Assembly (NCBI GenBank): GCA_017408915.1
Contig: JAFQTS010000036.1
Span: forward strand, 1-38,263
Origin: Oscillospiraceae bacterium
GTDB lineage: Bacteria > Bacillota > Clostridia > Oscillospirales > Oscillospiraceae
Direction: 5' to 3'
Length of the DNA: 38,263 bases
The notes beneath the pieces are model-generated. The model did no database searches and had not been told where the DNA came from. It saw nothing but the letters and a program-made list of their open reading frames with translations. This document shows, one piece after another, positions 1 to 6,738 of this stretch; the first letter of the stretch is position 1; every line of letters starts with the position of its first letter. The position numbers and the translations under genes were made by a program.

Positions 1-17
1 TCCCTGATGGCCCACCA
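1..17 (+). tRNA. 3' end of a tRNA, identity unknown
   Basis: The window opens with what looks like the last 17 bases of a tRNA: the 3' half of a T stem, a 7-base acceptor strand (7-13), discriminator A14 and an encoded CCA at 15-17. The next tRNA starts five bases later. The anticodon lies outside the window, so the amino acid cannot be assigned. Confidence 0.6.
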
Positions 18-22
18 TATTC

Positions 23-99
23 GGGGGTATAGCTCAGCTTGGTAGAGCAGCGGTCTCCAAAACCGCGTGTCGAGAGTTCGAGCCTTTCTGCCCCTGCCA
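23..99 (+). tRNA. tRNA-Trp (anticodon CCA)
   Basis: A full cloverleaf can be folded. The acceptor stem pairs 23-29 with 89-95, with a G-U first pair. The anticodon stem is 50-54/62-66 with the seven-base loop 55-61 and anticodon CCA at 57-59. The T loop reads TTCGAGC and CCA is encoded at 97-99. It follows directly after another tRNA 3' end, so the two were probably co-transcribed. Confidence 0.95.
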
Positions 100-107
100 T
101 TTTCCTA

Positions 108-136
108 TTGACAACGCAAGTTGTTTCTGTTATAAT
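108..136 (+). promoter_or_regulatory. consensus sigma-A promoter for tRNA-Asp/tRNA-Thr
   Basis: TTGACA (108-113) and TATAAT (131-136) are separated by exactly 17 bases, and TGT precedes the -10, so it is also an extended -10. A perfect consensus promoter suits stable RNA transcription. It restarts transcription between tRNA-Trp and tRNA-Asp. Confidence 0.9.
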
Positions 137-166
137 AGTCAAGCTGAATACGACATAACGCGACAC

Positions 167-243
167 GGCCAATTAGTTCAGTTGGTTAGAACGCCAGCCT
201 GTCACGCTGGAGGTCGAGGGTTCGAGCCCCTTCTTGGTCGCCA
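167..243 (+). tRNA. tRNA-Asp (anticodon GTC)
   Basis: The acceptor strand starts GGCCAA and pairs with 234-239. The anticodon stem is 194-198/206-210 with GTC at 201-203. The T loop is TTCGAGC, the discriminator is G240 and CCA is encoded at 241-243. Only three bases separate it from the following tRNA-Thr, so both are processed from one transcript. Confidence 0.95.
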
Positions 244-246
244 AAT

Positions 247-322
<76 letters not shown>

Positions 323-326
323 AAGA

Positions 327-357
327 GAAAGCGCTGCCACGCAGCGCTTTCTTTTTT
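327..357 (+). terminator. intrinsic terminator of the tRNA cluster
   Basis: GAAAGCGCTG pairs with CAGCGCTTTC around a short loop (stem ends 327 and 351), followed by six T residues (352-357). It closes the Asp/Thr transcript before the EamA gene. Confidence 0.9.
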
Positions 358-362
358 ATACT
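334..362 (+). promoter_or_regulatory. candidate promoter of the EamA gene, embedded in the tRNA terminator
   Basis: CTGCCA (334-339, four of six matches to TTGACA) lies 17 bases before TATACT (357-362). The -35 falls inside the terminator hairpin and the -10 starts at the end of its T-run. Start of transcription near 369 would leave a leader of about 20 bases with the SD GAGGA at 378-382. Confidence 0.5.
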
Positions 363-389
363 TATCACTTTAGAAACGAGGAATGCTCC

Positions 390-1319
390 ATGTCTATCGG
401 AAAGAAGCGTATCCCCAGTCTGTTAGCCGCCCTGTGCGCCGCCGTGATCTTCGGCATGAGCTTCATGTTCTCCCGCCTCGCGCTGGATGTAGCACCCCCT
501 ACGGTGCTGCTGGCCTTCCGCTTCACCACCGCCTTCGTTGCCATGACGCTGGTGGTAGCCGCCAACGCCTTGGTGGGAAAACTCCGCGGCAAACCCCTCT
601 TCGCCTTCTCGCTGAAGGGCAAGAACATCCTCTCCCTGCTGGCGCTGGGCATCGTACAGCCGGTGCTGTACTTCATCTTTGAAAACTACGGCATCCTCTA
701 TACCTCTTCCGCCGTTGCCGGCACCATCATCGCCGTTGTCCCCATCGCCTGCATCGTCATGGACGTGCTGGTGCTCCATGAGAAGGTGCGCCGCCGTCAG
801 GTGCTGTGCGCCGTACTGTGCATCGGCGGCGTTGCCCTTATCTACGCTGGCGGCGAAACAGCCGTATCCCCCTTGGGCTTGCTGTTCCTGCTGCTGACGG
901 TGGCTGCCGACGCAGGCTATTACACCCTCAGCCACAAGGCTGCCGCCCGCTTCACCCCCTTTGAGGTCACCTACGTCATGTTCACCGTAGGCATGGTGGT
1001 GTTCATCCCCGCCTCCTTGGTGCAGGGTGCAGGCCACATGGCGGAGACCTTCCTCCCCGCCATCCAAAGCGGTGGCTTCTGGGCTGCCGTGGTGTATTTG
1101 GGCATCGTCTCCTCGGTGATCGCCTACTTCCTCCTGAACTTCGCCAACGGCAACCTCAGCGTGTCGGAGACCTCCATTTTCAGCAACGTGACCACCGTGG
1201 TCAGCGTGCTGGCGGGCGTCCTCCTGCTCCGTGAGCCCTTCGGCATCTTCCAGTTCTTGGGTGTCGCTATCATTTTGGTTTGCGTCTACCTTGCCAACGT
1301 CACGCCGAAAAAGGAATAA
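390..1319 (+). CDS. EamA/DMT-family membrane transporter
   Basis: A 309-residue integral membrane protein of the drug/metabolite transporter superfamily. It shows ten hydrophobic segments arranged as two EamA repeats (about 12-145 and 160-300), the usual size and layout. The family exports or exchanges amino acids, nucleosides and other small metabolites across the cytoplasmic membrane, and the substrate cannot be read from the sequence. The ATG at 390 was chosen because SD GAGGA lies seven bases upstream and translation begins MSIGKKRIPS, a short basic cytoplasmic tail before the first membrane helix. The gene stands alone between the tRNA cluster and a convergent two-component operon, so context gives no substrate clue. 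Confidence 0.88.
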   Translation: MSIGKKRIPSLLAALCAAVIFGMSFMFSRLALDVAPPTVLLAFRFTTAFVAMTLVVAANALVGKLRGKPLFAFSLKGKNILSLLALGIVQPVLYFIFENYGILYTSSAVAGTIIAVVPIACIVMDVLVLHEKVRRRQVLCAVLCIGGVALIYAGGETAVSPLGLLFLLLTVAADAGYYTLSHKAAARFTPFEVTYVMFTVGMVVFIPASLVQGAGHMAETFLPAIQSGGFWAAVVYLGIVSSVIAYFLLNFANGNLSVSETSIFSNVTTVVSVLAGVLLLREPFGIFQFLGVAIILVCVYLANVTPKKE

Positions 1320-1323
1320 AACA

Positions 1324-1355
1324 AAAGACCGTGTATCCCCCGATACACGGTCTTT
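1324..1355. terminator. bidirectional terminator between EamA gene and histidine kinase
   Basis: A 14-bp perfect stem (AAAGACCGTGTATC pairing with its complement) with a four-base loop lies between the convergent stops at 1319 and 1360. A-runs and T-runs flank both sides, so it can serve both strands. Confidence 0.85.
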
Positions 1356-1359
1356 AATA

Positions 1360-2526
1360 TTACGCAAGAGGCAGCGCCACCGTAAATACCGTCACCCTTT
1401 CATCGCTCCGCGCAGTGATGGTGCCCCGATGCCCGTGGACGATTTCCCGGGCAATAGCGAGGCCGAGCCCAAAGCCTTTCGCCTCACCCCGTGATTCATC
1501 CGCCCGATAAAAGCGGTCGAAGAGATGCTCCAGCTTTTCGGCAGGGATAGGAACGCCCTCGTTCTCCACCGCCAAAACCGCCTGCTTTCCCACTTTGTCC
1601 AAAGTCAGGCGCACCGCTGTGTTGGACGCGGCGTATTTCACGGCGTTGTCCAGCAGGATATTCACCACCCGCCGCAGTTTTTCCGCCTCACCTAAGACGT
1701 TCAACTCATTTTCAATGTCATAGTGGAGGGGGTGCCCTGCCTCGAAGGCCACAGGCTCAAACCGCAGTGCCGCCTCCGTTACGATCTCTGAAAGGGAAGT
1801 GGGAGCAAGAACGGGCGACCTCTCCTCCGTGCGCCACAGCGTCAGCATATCCTCCACCAGCGCCTTCATTCGCTGCCCTTCGGCGCGGATATTTTCCACA
1901 TAGGCCGCCTGCTCCTCGTCTGCCGTTTCCTCCAGCAGGGCGGAGGAGGAGAGGATCACCGTCAGGGGCGTTTTTAATTCGTGGCTTGCATCGGCGAGGA
2001 ACTGCTTTTCCCTTTTCCACGCCCGCTCCACAGGTCGGGTGATATACCCCGCTAGCAGCCAGCCAAGTGCCGCCACCACCGCCAGCGCCACAACAAACAG
2101 GAGCGTCCCTATCAGGGTCAGCGAGCGCAAGGTATCCTGCTCAAAGGAGCTGTCCATAAAGGCGATACGCACCGTTAAAAGCCCGTCCTGACGGCAAAAC
2201 CGCAGTCCTTGCTCCCGCAGTACGCCCTGCCGCAGACCGCTGCTCATAGCGGCTTCCACGGCCTCGGAGAGGGCCTCGTGGTCATTCAAGTCGTAATAGT
2301 GGCTGCCCGAAACCCGCACCGTACCACTGGGCAGCACCTCAGCGATAAAGCAGGGAGCTTCCGCCTGCTCCGCGCCGAATTGCAGCGCCGACAGCAGCTG
2401 TGCCGTGCTCCGCTGGGCGATGGTGTTGCGGGCAGAGAAAAAGAGGGACAACAGCACTGCCGAGAGCAAAATTGCCACGAACAGCACTGCCAGTCCCATC
2501 ACTTTTTTTCTCAGTTTTTTGATCAT
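1360..2526 (-). CDS. sensor histidine kinase, HisKA/HATPase type
   Basis: A 388-residue membrane sensor kinase. Helix 1 spans about 10-32, a short extracytoplasmic sensor region about 35-133, helix 2 about 135-162. The HisKA box carries phosphoacceptor H182 (ASHELKTPL). The N box reads NILLDNAVKYA (289-299) and the G box GFGLGLAIAR (351-360). ATP-dependent autophosphorylation and transfer to the response regulator encoded just upstream are expected. The start at 2526 was chosen because its ATG overlaps the regulator stop as ATGA, giving translational coupling; earlier in-frame ATGs would run deep into the regulator gene. The sensor region is only about 100 residues and resembles no recognised domain, so the signal is unknown. 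Confidence 0.92.
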   Translation of the reverse strand: MIKKLRKKVMGLAVLFVAILLSAVLLSLFFSARNTIAQRSTAQLLSALQFGAEQAEAPCFIAEVLPSGTVRVSGSHYYDLNDHEALSEAVEAAMSSGLRQGVLREQGLRFCRQDGLLTVRIAFMDSSFEQDTLRSLTLIGTLLFVVALAVVAALGWLLAGYITRPVERAWKREKQFLADASHELKTPLTVILSSSALLEETADEEQAAYVENIRAEGQRMKALVEDMLTLWRTEERSPVLAPTSLSEIVTEAALRFEPVAFEAGHPLHYDIENELNVLGEAEKLRRVVNILLDNAVKYAASNTAVRLTLDKVGKQAVLAVENEGVPIPAEKLEHLFDRFYRADESRGEAKGFGLGLAIAREIVHGHRGTITARSDERVTVFTVALPLA

Positions 2527-3197
2527 TCTCCTACCTCCAGACAGTAGCCCACCATGCGCCGCGTCGTAATGCGGACGCGGGAATGGAGATGAGAGAGCTT
2601 GCGGCGTAGGAAGGAGATGTAGACCTCCACGCTGTTTTCCTCCGCCGCCGAGTCGTAGCCCCACACTTTCACAAGGAGCTGCTCTTTTGATACCACCTGC
2701 TGCCCATTTTGCAGCAGCAGCGCCATGAGATCATACTCCTTACGGCTTAGGCGCACGCTCCGCTCGCCGCATACGAGAGAGAAAGTGCCCTGCTCTAAAG
2801 ACAGATCTTCCCACCGCAGCGCGCCACTTGCCGTGCCCTCGCCTCGCCGCAGCAGAGAACGGACACAGGCCAGCAGCTCCTCGCCCTCAAAGGGCTTGGT
2901 GAGATAGTAATCCGCGCCGCTGTCCAGCCCCGCCACGCGGTCTTGCAGCTCACCCTTCGCCGTCAGCATCAGCACAGGGACGGTGTTGCCATGGGAGCGC
3001 AGCGTCCGCAGCAGCGTAAGGCCATCCATCTTTGGCAGCATCACATCCAGCACCAGCAGGTCGTAAATGCCGCTGAGGGCGTTATCAAGCCCCTCTGCGC
3101 CATCGTGGCACACATCGGCGCTATAACCGCCGCGGTGCAGCAGGCGGCGCAGCGTGTCGGCCAAGCGCACCTCGTCTTCAACAATCAATATCCGCAT
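2523..3197 (-). CDS. OmpR-family response regulator
   Basis: A 224-residue DNA-binding response regulator. The receiver domain (1-115) has the acidic pair E7/D8, phosphoacceptor D51 in LLVLDVMLP, T79 and K101. A winged-helix Trans_reg_C domain follows (about 128-222), with RLSRKEYDLMALLLQNG and VEVYISFLRRKL. It is transcribed immediately after the DUF4340 lipoprotein gene, with one base between stop and start, and overlaps the kinase start by four bases. The three genes therefore form one transcription unit. The partner is clearly the kinase at 1360-2526; target genes cannot be read from the window. Confidence 0.94.
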   Translation of the reverse strand: MRILIVEDEVRLADTLRRLLHRGGYSADVCHDGAEGLDNALSGIYDLLVLDVMLPKMDGLTLLRTLRSHGNTVPVLMLTAKGELQDRVAGLDSGADYYLTKPFEGEELLACVRSLLRRGEGTASGALRWEDLSLEQGTFSLVCGERSVRLSRKEYDLMALLLQNGQQVVSKEQLLVKVWGYDSAAEENSVEVYISFLRRKLSHLHSRVRITTRRMVGYCLEVGE

Positions 3198-3198
3198 A

Positions 3199-4149
3199 TC
3201 ACTTTGCGTAGATCAGCAGCACCAGCAGGGGGGAAACCTGCGCCGCAGGAATCAGGTAGATGGTGCTGTCGTCATTAAAAGTAACATAATAGCCCTCCTC
3301 GGCGCTGCGGAGATCACCCAGCGTCATGGAGAAGGAAGACTCAACCCCTACGGAGTTGAGATATTCCACCGTAATAGTCGCGGTGGGAGAGGAAAAGCCA
3401 GTCAGACTCAAAGCCTGCTGGGAGGGAAGGAAATCAAAGCAGCGGCTTACCTGCAGGGAGGACAGGGTCGTGGTGATCTCTTCAATGCGATCGAGGGCAT
3501 TCTTGTTGGTGGAGGACCACTGTCCGTCCACCATTCGCAGTGCAGTACGGTTTTCTCCGCTTTCCACAGCGATATACATAAGGGCATCTGCTGTAAAGGC
3601 AGGCAGCGTGGGCAGCACAGCCATATCGTAGACGCTGCGGCTCAGCAGCTGCACAAAGGTATCGGGAAGGACAAACACCTCCTCATAGCCTTCAATCGCG
3701 GAAAACCAAGAGCCGTCCTCGGCCTGCTCGCCGATGAATATTGTGCCCGCCGTAGTTGCGCTCTTGATGGTCAGATACTTCTGGGGATCACTGAGACCGT
3801 AAACCTCCAGATCTTCGGCAGCAGGTGCTTTCTGCAGCTGCCCCAACTCCTTCAGTGCAGTAATCGTCCCCTCTACCGCAGTGCCGTCCAGCGGGAAGGT
3901 AGGCTCATCCACCCAAACCCATTTTGCGCCGTCCTCCTCCAGAGAAAAGCGCAGGGTGATGGTGCCGTCACAGTATTCCAAAAAGTTGATGGGATCCTTG
4001 GCAGGAACCACATTGGTGTCGTTCAGGATCGTATTCTCGGCAGAGGGATCCACCTCAGCGGCGGGAGCCTCCTGCTGCCCCCGACCGCAGCCCAATAAGG
4101 TCACGGCAACAGCAGCCAGCAGAAGGATCAGGAACATATATTTTTTCAT
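3199..4149 (-). CDS. DUF4340-domain lipoprotein
   Basis: A 316-residue predicted lipoprotein: basic start MKKYM, hydrophobic core and lipobox VTLLGC with C21 as the lipidated residue. The remainder matches the DUF4340 pattern, a repeated beta-rich extracytoplasmic domain (for example ALKELGQLQKA, VYGLSDPQKYLTI, FIGEQAEDGSWFSAIEG, VFVLPDTFVQLLSRSVYDM). In other bacteria this domain usually accompanies GldG-type ABC exporters; none is present here. Instead it is first in an operon with a two-component system, which suggests an envelope-facing accessory to the kinase (inference). SD AGGAGA stands close before the ATG at 4149. The biochemical function of the family is unknown to me. Confidence 0.82.
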   Translation of the reverse strand: MKKYMFLILLLAAVAVTLLGCGRGQQEAPAAEVDPSAENTILNDTNVVPAKDPINFLEYCDGTITLRFSLEEDGAKWVWVDEPTFPLDGTAVEGTITALKELGQLQKAPAAEDLEVYGLSDPQKYLTIKSATTAGTIFIGEQAEDGSWFSAIEGYEEVFVLPDTFVQLLSRSVYDMAVLPTLPAFTADALMYIAVESGENRTALRMVDGQWSSTNKNALDRIEEITTTLSSLQVSRCFDFLPSQQALSLTGFSSPTATITVEYLNSVGVESSFSMTLGDLRSAEEGYYVTFNDDSTIYLIPAAQVSPLLVLLIYAK

Positions 4150-4186
4150 AGGGTTCTCCTTTGCGAAAGATGAAACATGATACTTT

Positions 4187-4215
4187 AATATACCATCTTT
4201 TTGGCAAAAAGAAAA
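4187..4215 (-). promoter_or_regulatory. extended -10 promoter for the DUF4340 two-component operon
   Basis: On the minus strand TATATT (4187-4192) is preceded by ATGG, giving TGnTATATT. The -35 candidate TTTTCT (4210-4215) at 17 bases is weak. The start of transcription would lie near 4180, leaving a leader of about 30 bases. Confidence 0.5.
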
Positions 4216-4247
4216 GGAAAAAGTGTGAACAATCCTCCAAAAACGGC

Positions 4248-4286
4248 AAAAAAGAGTCCCTCAAACAGGCTGAAGGACTCTTTTTT
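4248..4286 (-). terminator. terminator after the ROK kinase gene
   Basis: A 12-bp stem (AAAAAAGAGTCC with GGACTCTTTTTT) and a 15-base loop lie just beyond the stop at 4295. On the minus strand it ends in a T-run. It separates the ROK gene from the promoter of the DUF4340 operon. Confidence 0.85.
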
Positions 4287-4294
4287 AGGCAATC

Positions 4295-5221
4295 TTACAG
4301 TGCCGCTGCGCCGATGATACCAGCTTCGTTGCCCAGCTTTGCTGCCAGCAGACGGGGGATTGCACCCTCCTTGCCGCCGAAGCAGTTTTTTTCGATGTAC
4401 TGGCGCATGGGCTGCAAAATGCGCTCCCCCTGACGGCTGACGCCGCCGCCGATAAGGATCATCTCGGGGGCAAGGCTGTTGACAAGGTCCGTAAGACCTG
4501 CAGCCACATATTCGCACCACCGATCAATCACGGATTGCGCCGTCTTGCACCCTGCATCTGCCGCTACAAAGACATCGTAGGCGCTGACACGCTCCTTACC
4601 GTGGAGGGGAGAGGCGCTGTCCTGTGCGGCGGCTGCCTTTGCCTGACGGATCAGCGCTGTTGCCGAGGCGTAGGCCTCCCAGCAGCCCTTGCGCCCGCAG
4701 GTGCAGTCCTCGCCGTCCAGCACCAGCACCGTGTGGCCCAGCTCTGCGCCCATGGAGCGCATACCGGCATAGATGCTGCCGTCGATAATAATGCCGCCGC
4801 CTACGCCGGTGCCAAGTGTGATCAGTACCATGTTTTTGCAGCCCACGGCAGCGCCCGCCACCGTCTCCGCCAGAGCGGCACAGTTAGCATCGTTGCTGAG
4901 TCGGGCGGGAATGCCGAAACGGTTCGTCAGCATTTGGCACACAGGTACATTGAACCAGCCCAGATTATAGGCCCGCACCACCACACCTGCTTCACTGTCG
5001 CAGGTACCGGGAGAACCAAGACCGATGCTCTCGCACTGGCTGATAGACACGCCGGCGTTCTCCAGCGCCTTTTCCACAGCCGCGCACATATCCGCTACCA
5101 TTTCCTCATAGGGACGAAAGGCCCCTGTAGGGCAGGAAGCTTGGGACACCAGCTCATAGCGCTCATTTACCACGCCAACGGCGATGTTGGTGCCGCCCAG
5201 ATCAATACCGATACGATACAT
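4295..5221 (-). CDS. glcK: ROK-family sugar kinase, probable glucokinase
   Basis: A 308-residue ROK protein, expected to phosphorylate glucose or a related hexose with ATP in the cytoplasm. The N-terminal phosphate loop reads IGIDLGGTNIAVGVV. LGSPGTCD and NDANCAALAE follow, then the second ATP loop TLGTGVGGGIIIDG, the ROK signature starting GAELGH with the substrate-binding Glu/His, and the zinc motif CTCGRKGCWE. LIGGGVS is near the C terminus. The start at 5221 was preferred over an upstream in-frame ATG at 5404 because MYRIGIDLGG is the family start, a GAAGG SD sits eight bases upstream, and the longer form would extend into the preceding gene. It follows the phosphopantetheinyl transferase gene by 17 bases and is probably co-transcribed with it. 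Bacterial ROK kinases of this length in Clostridia are usually glucokinases, but N-acetylmannosamine or fructose kinase cannot be excluded. Confidence 0.88.
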   Translation of the reverse strand: MYRIGIDLGGTNIAVGVVNERYELVSQASCPTGAFRPYEEMVADMCAAVEKALENAGVSISQCESIGLGSPGTCDSEAGVVVRAYNLGWFNVPVCQMLTNRFGIPARLSNDANCAALAETVAGAAVGCKNMVLITLGTGVGGGIIIDGSIYAGMRSMGAELGHTVLVLDGEDCTCGRKGCWEAYASATALIRQAKAAAAQDSASPLHGKERVSAYDVFVAADAGCKTAQSVIDRWCEYVAAGLTDLVNSLAPEMILIGGGVSRQGERILQPMRQYIEKNCFGGKEGAIPRLLAAKLGNEAGIIGAAAL

Positions 5222-5238
5222 CCTTACACCTTCTTTTT

Positions 5239-5808
5239 TCACAGGCTCAGCGCCACCGTCACGGCGCAGCCGTTCATTTCCGTATACCGCAGTGCCACAT
5301 TCTCGGGCAGGGCCAGTCGGCTCAGAGACAGCAGCGGGCCCTTGCCTGTCACCTTGAAGAGCGCTTCCTTCGCTGTCCAGCACTCCCAGAATCGGTGATA
5401 GCATCCTTCACGACCAAAGTTGATGTAGGCCATCTCCGCCTCGGAGCAGGCGCGGGCCATAAACTTCTGATCTGCTCCGCGGATCACCTCCACGTCCACA
5501 CCCAGGGGCTTGTCACTCAGTGCTGCCAGCACCCACGGGCCGCTGTGGCTCACGCTGAGGTACACGCCCTCTGCCTCGGCGGCGGGCTTCCCGCTGTCCT
5601 CCCAAGTAAGGGGCGCGCTCTCGGCGCTGACGCCCAAGCGCTCTGCCAGGGCGCAGCGCAGCAGCAGCTCTCCTGCGGCGCTGCGCTTGCGGTCATCCTC
5701 GGCGGGAAAATCGCTGATACGGCGGTGTCGCTCGGCGCTCATCATGGCCATGGCAGCATCGTACTCCTCGCTCGTCATCTCCTTGATGTTATACCAATAT
5801 AGTCTCAT
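5239..5808 (-). CDS. 4'-phosphopantetheinyl transferase, Sfp type
   Basis: A 189-residue enzyme that moves phosphopantetheine from CoA to a serine of a carrier protein. Magnesium and catalytic motifs are visible: GVDVE (D105, E107) and WTAKEA (144-149, with K147 and E148). LSVSHSG (84-90) is the typical core strand. It is short compared with Sfp (about 225 residues) because the N-terminal half is compressed. SD GGAGG lies before the ATG at 5808. No carrier protein or synthase gene is in the window, so the target (acyl carrier protein or a peptide/polyketide synthase) is open. It is the first gene of a two-gene unit with the ROK kinase; the pairing makes no obvious metabolic sense. Confidence 0.88.
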   Translation of the reverse strand: MRLYWYNIKEMTSEEYDAAMAMMSAERHRRISDFPAEDDRKRSAAGELLLRCALAERLGVSAESAPLTWEDSGKPAAEAEGVYLSVSHSGPWVLAALSDKPLGVDVEVIRGADQKFMARACSEAEMAYINFGREGCYHRFWECWTAKEALFKVTGKGPLLSLSRLALPENVALRYTEMNGCAVTVALSL

Positions 5809-5846
5809 TCGTCTCTACCTCCAACGGGGGAATTTTTATTGTCCAC

Positions 5847-5875
5847 AGTATACCATACTCTTTCCCCGCTTTCCA
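5847..5875 (-). promoter_or_regulatory. promoter of the phosphopantetheinyl transferase gene
   Basis: Minus-strand TATACT (5847-5852) is preceded by ATGG (extended -10) with TGGAAA (5870-5875, four of six) 17 bases upstream. The leader is about 30 bases. The divergent truA start lies about 85 bases away, and no equally clear promoter was found for it. Confidence 0.6.
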
Positions 5876-5959
5876 CACTTTTTCTGTGGCGGTTGCTTTT
5901 TCTTTCCAATTACGCTAAAATGTCAGAGAAGAATCATGCTGAGTGAAGGGAGTATGCCC

Positions 5960-6697
5960 ATGGAGCAGAACTATAAATTCACCATCGCCTACGACGGCAG
6001 CCGTTTCTTCGGCTGGGAGCGTCAGCCCGACCGTGAGACCATTCAAGGCAAGCTGGAAGCCGTCCTCTCCCGCCTGCAGGGCGCTCCTGTGGAAATCATC
6101 GGCGCAGGCCGCACCGATGCAGGAGTCCATGCCCGCGCCATGGTGGCCAACGCCGCGCTGGATGTGAAGGAGAGCCCCGAGGAGATCCGCGACTATATGA
6201 ACCGCTATCTCCCCGATGCCATCGCCGTCCGTGAGGTAAAGCCCTGCGCCCCCCGCTTCCACGCCCGCTATAAAGCCATCGGCAAGACCTACCGCTACAC
6301 CGTCCATGTAGGAGAGGTGAAGCCCGTCTTTGACCGCAAATATGTGACCATCCTGCCCTATGTCCCCGATGTGGAGGCCATGCGCCGCGCCGCCGCAGCG
6401 CTGGTGGGCGAACACGACTTTGCCGCTTTCTGCGGCAATCCCCGCATGAAGAAATCCACGGTCCGTACCGTGGACAGCATTTTGATCGAACAGCGGAAAG
6501 ACCGCATCACCTTCACTTTCCATGGCAACGGCTTCCTGCAGAACATGGTGCGTATTCTTGTGGGCACCCTGCTGGAGATCGGTCGTGGCTACTGGCCCAG
6601 CGAGAAAGCTGCCGAGATCTTAGCCTCCCGCGACCGTAAGCAGGCGGGCCCCACCGCCCCGCCCGAGGGTCTGTGCCTCATGAAGGTGGACTATTAA
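5960..6697 (+). CDS. truA: tRNA pseudouridine(38-40) synthase TruA
   Basis: A 245-residue TruA, normal size. It isomerises uridines 38-40 in the anticodon stem-loop of tRNAs. The catalytic aspartate is D53 in GAGRTDAGVHA. Other family segments visible are TIAYDGSRFFGW near the N terminus, KTYRYTVHVG, HDFAAFCG and NGFLQNMVRILVGTLLEIG. The ATG at 5960 (MEQNYKF) is chosen because the SD AAGGGAG at 5946-5952 is seven bases away; the in-frame ATG at 5954 is too close to it and the one at 5938 has no SD. It is a single gene, ended by a terminator shared with the convergent cohesin gene. Confidence 0.96.
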   Translation: MEQNYKFTIAYDGSRFFGWERQPDRETIQGKLEAVLSRLQGAPVEIIGAGRTDAGVHARAMVANAALDVKESPEEIRDYMNRYLPDAIAVREVKPCAPRFHARYKAIGKTYRYTVHVGEVKPVFDRKYVTILPYVPDVEAMRRAAAALVGEHDFAAFCGNPRMKKSTVRTVDSILIEQRKDRITFTFHGNGFLQNMVRILVGTLLEIGRGYWPSEKAAEILASRDRKQAGPTAPPEGLCLMKVDY

Positions 6698-6700
6698 CGC

Positions 6701-6736
6701 AAAAAAAAAGAAAGCCCGAGAGGGCTTTCTTTTTTT
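6701..6736. terminator. bidirectional terminator between truA and the cohesin gene
   Basis: GAAAGCCC (6710-6717), loop GAGA, GGGCTTTC (6722-6729), with nine A upstream and seven T downstream. It serves truA on the plus strand and the cohesin operon on the minus strand, whose stop codon begins three bases beyond. Confidence 0.92.
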
Positions 6737-6738
6737 AC

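Noticed and set aside
423..1367. A 314-codon minus-strand open frame opposite the EamA gene
   Set aside because: Low-complexity Gly/His/Glu/Gln composition and no ribosome site; the opposite strand encodes a clear ten-helix transporter.
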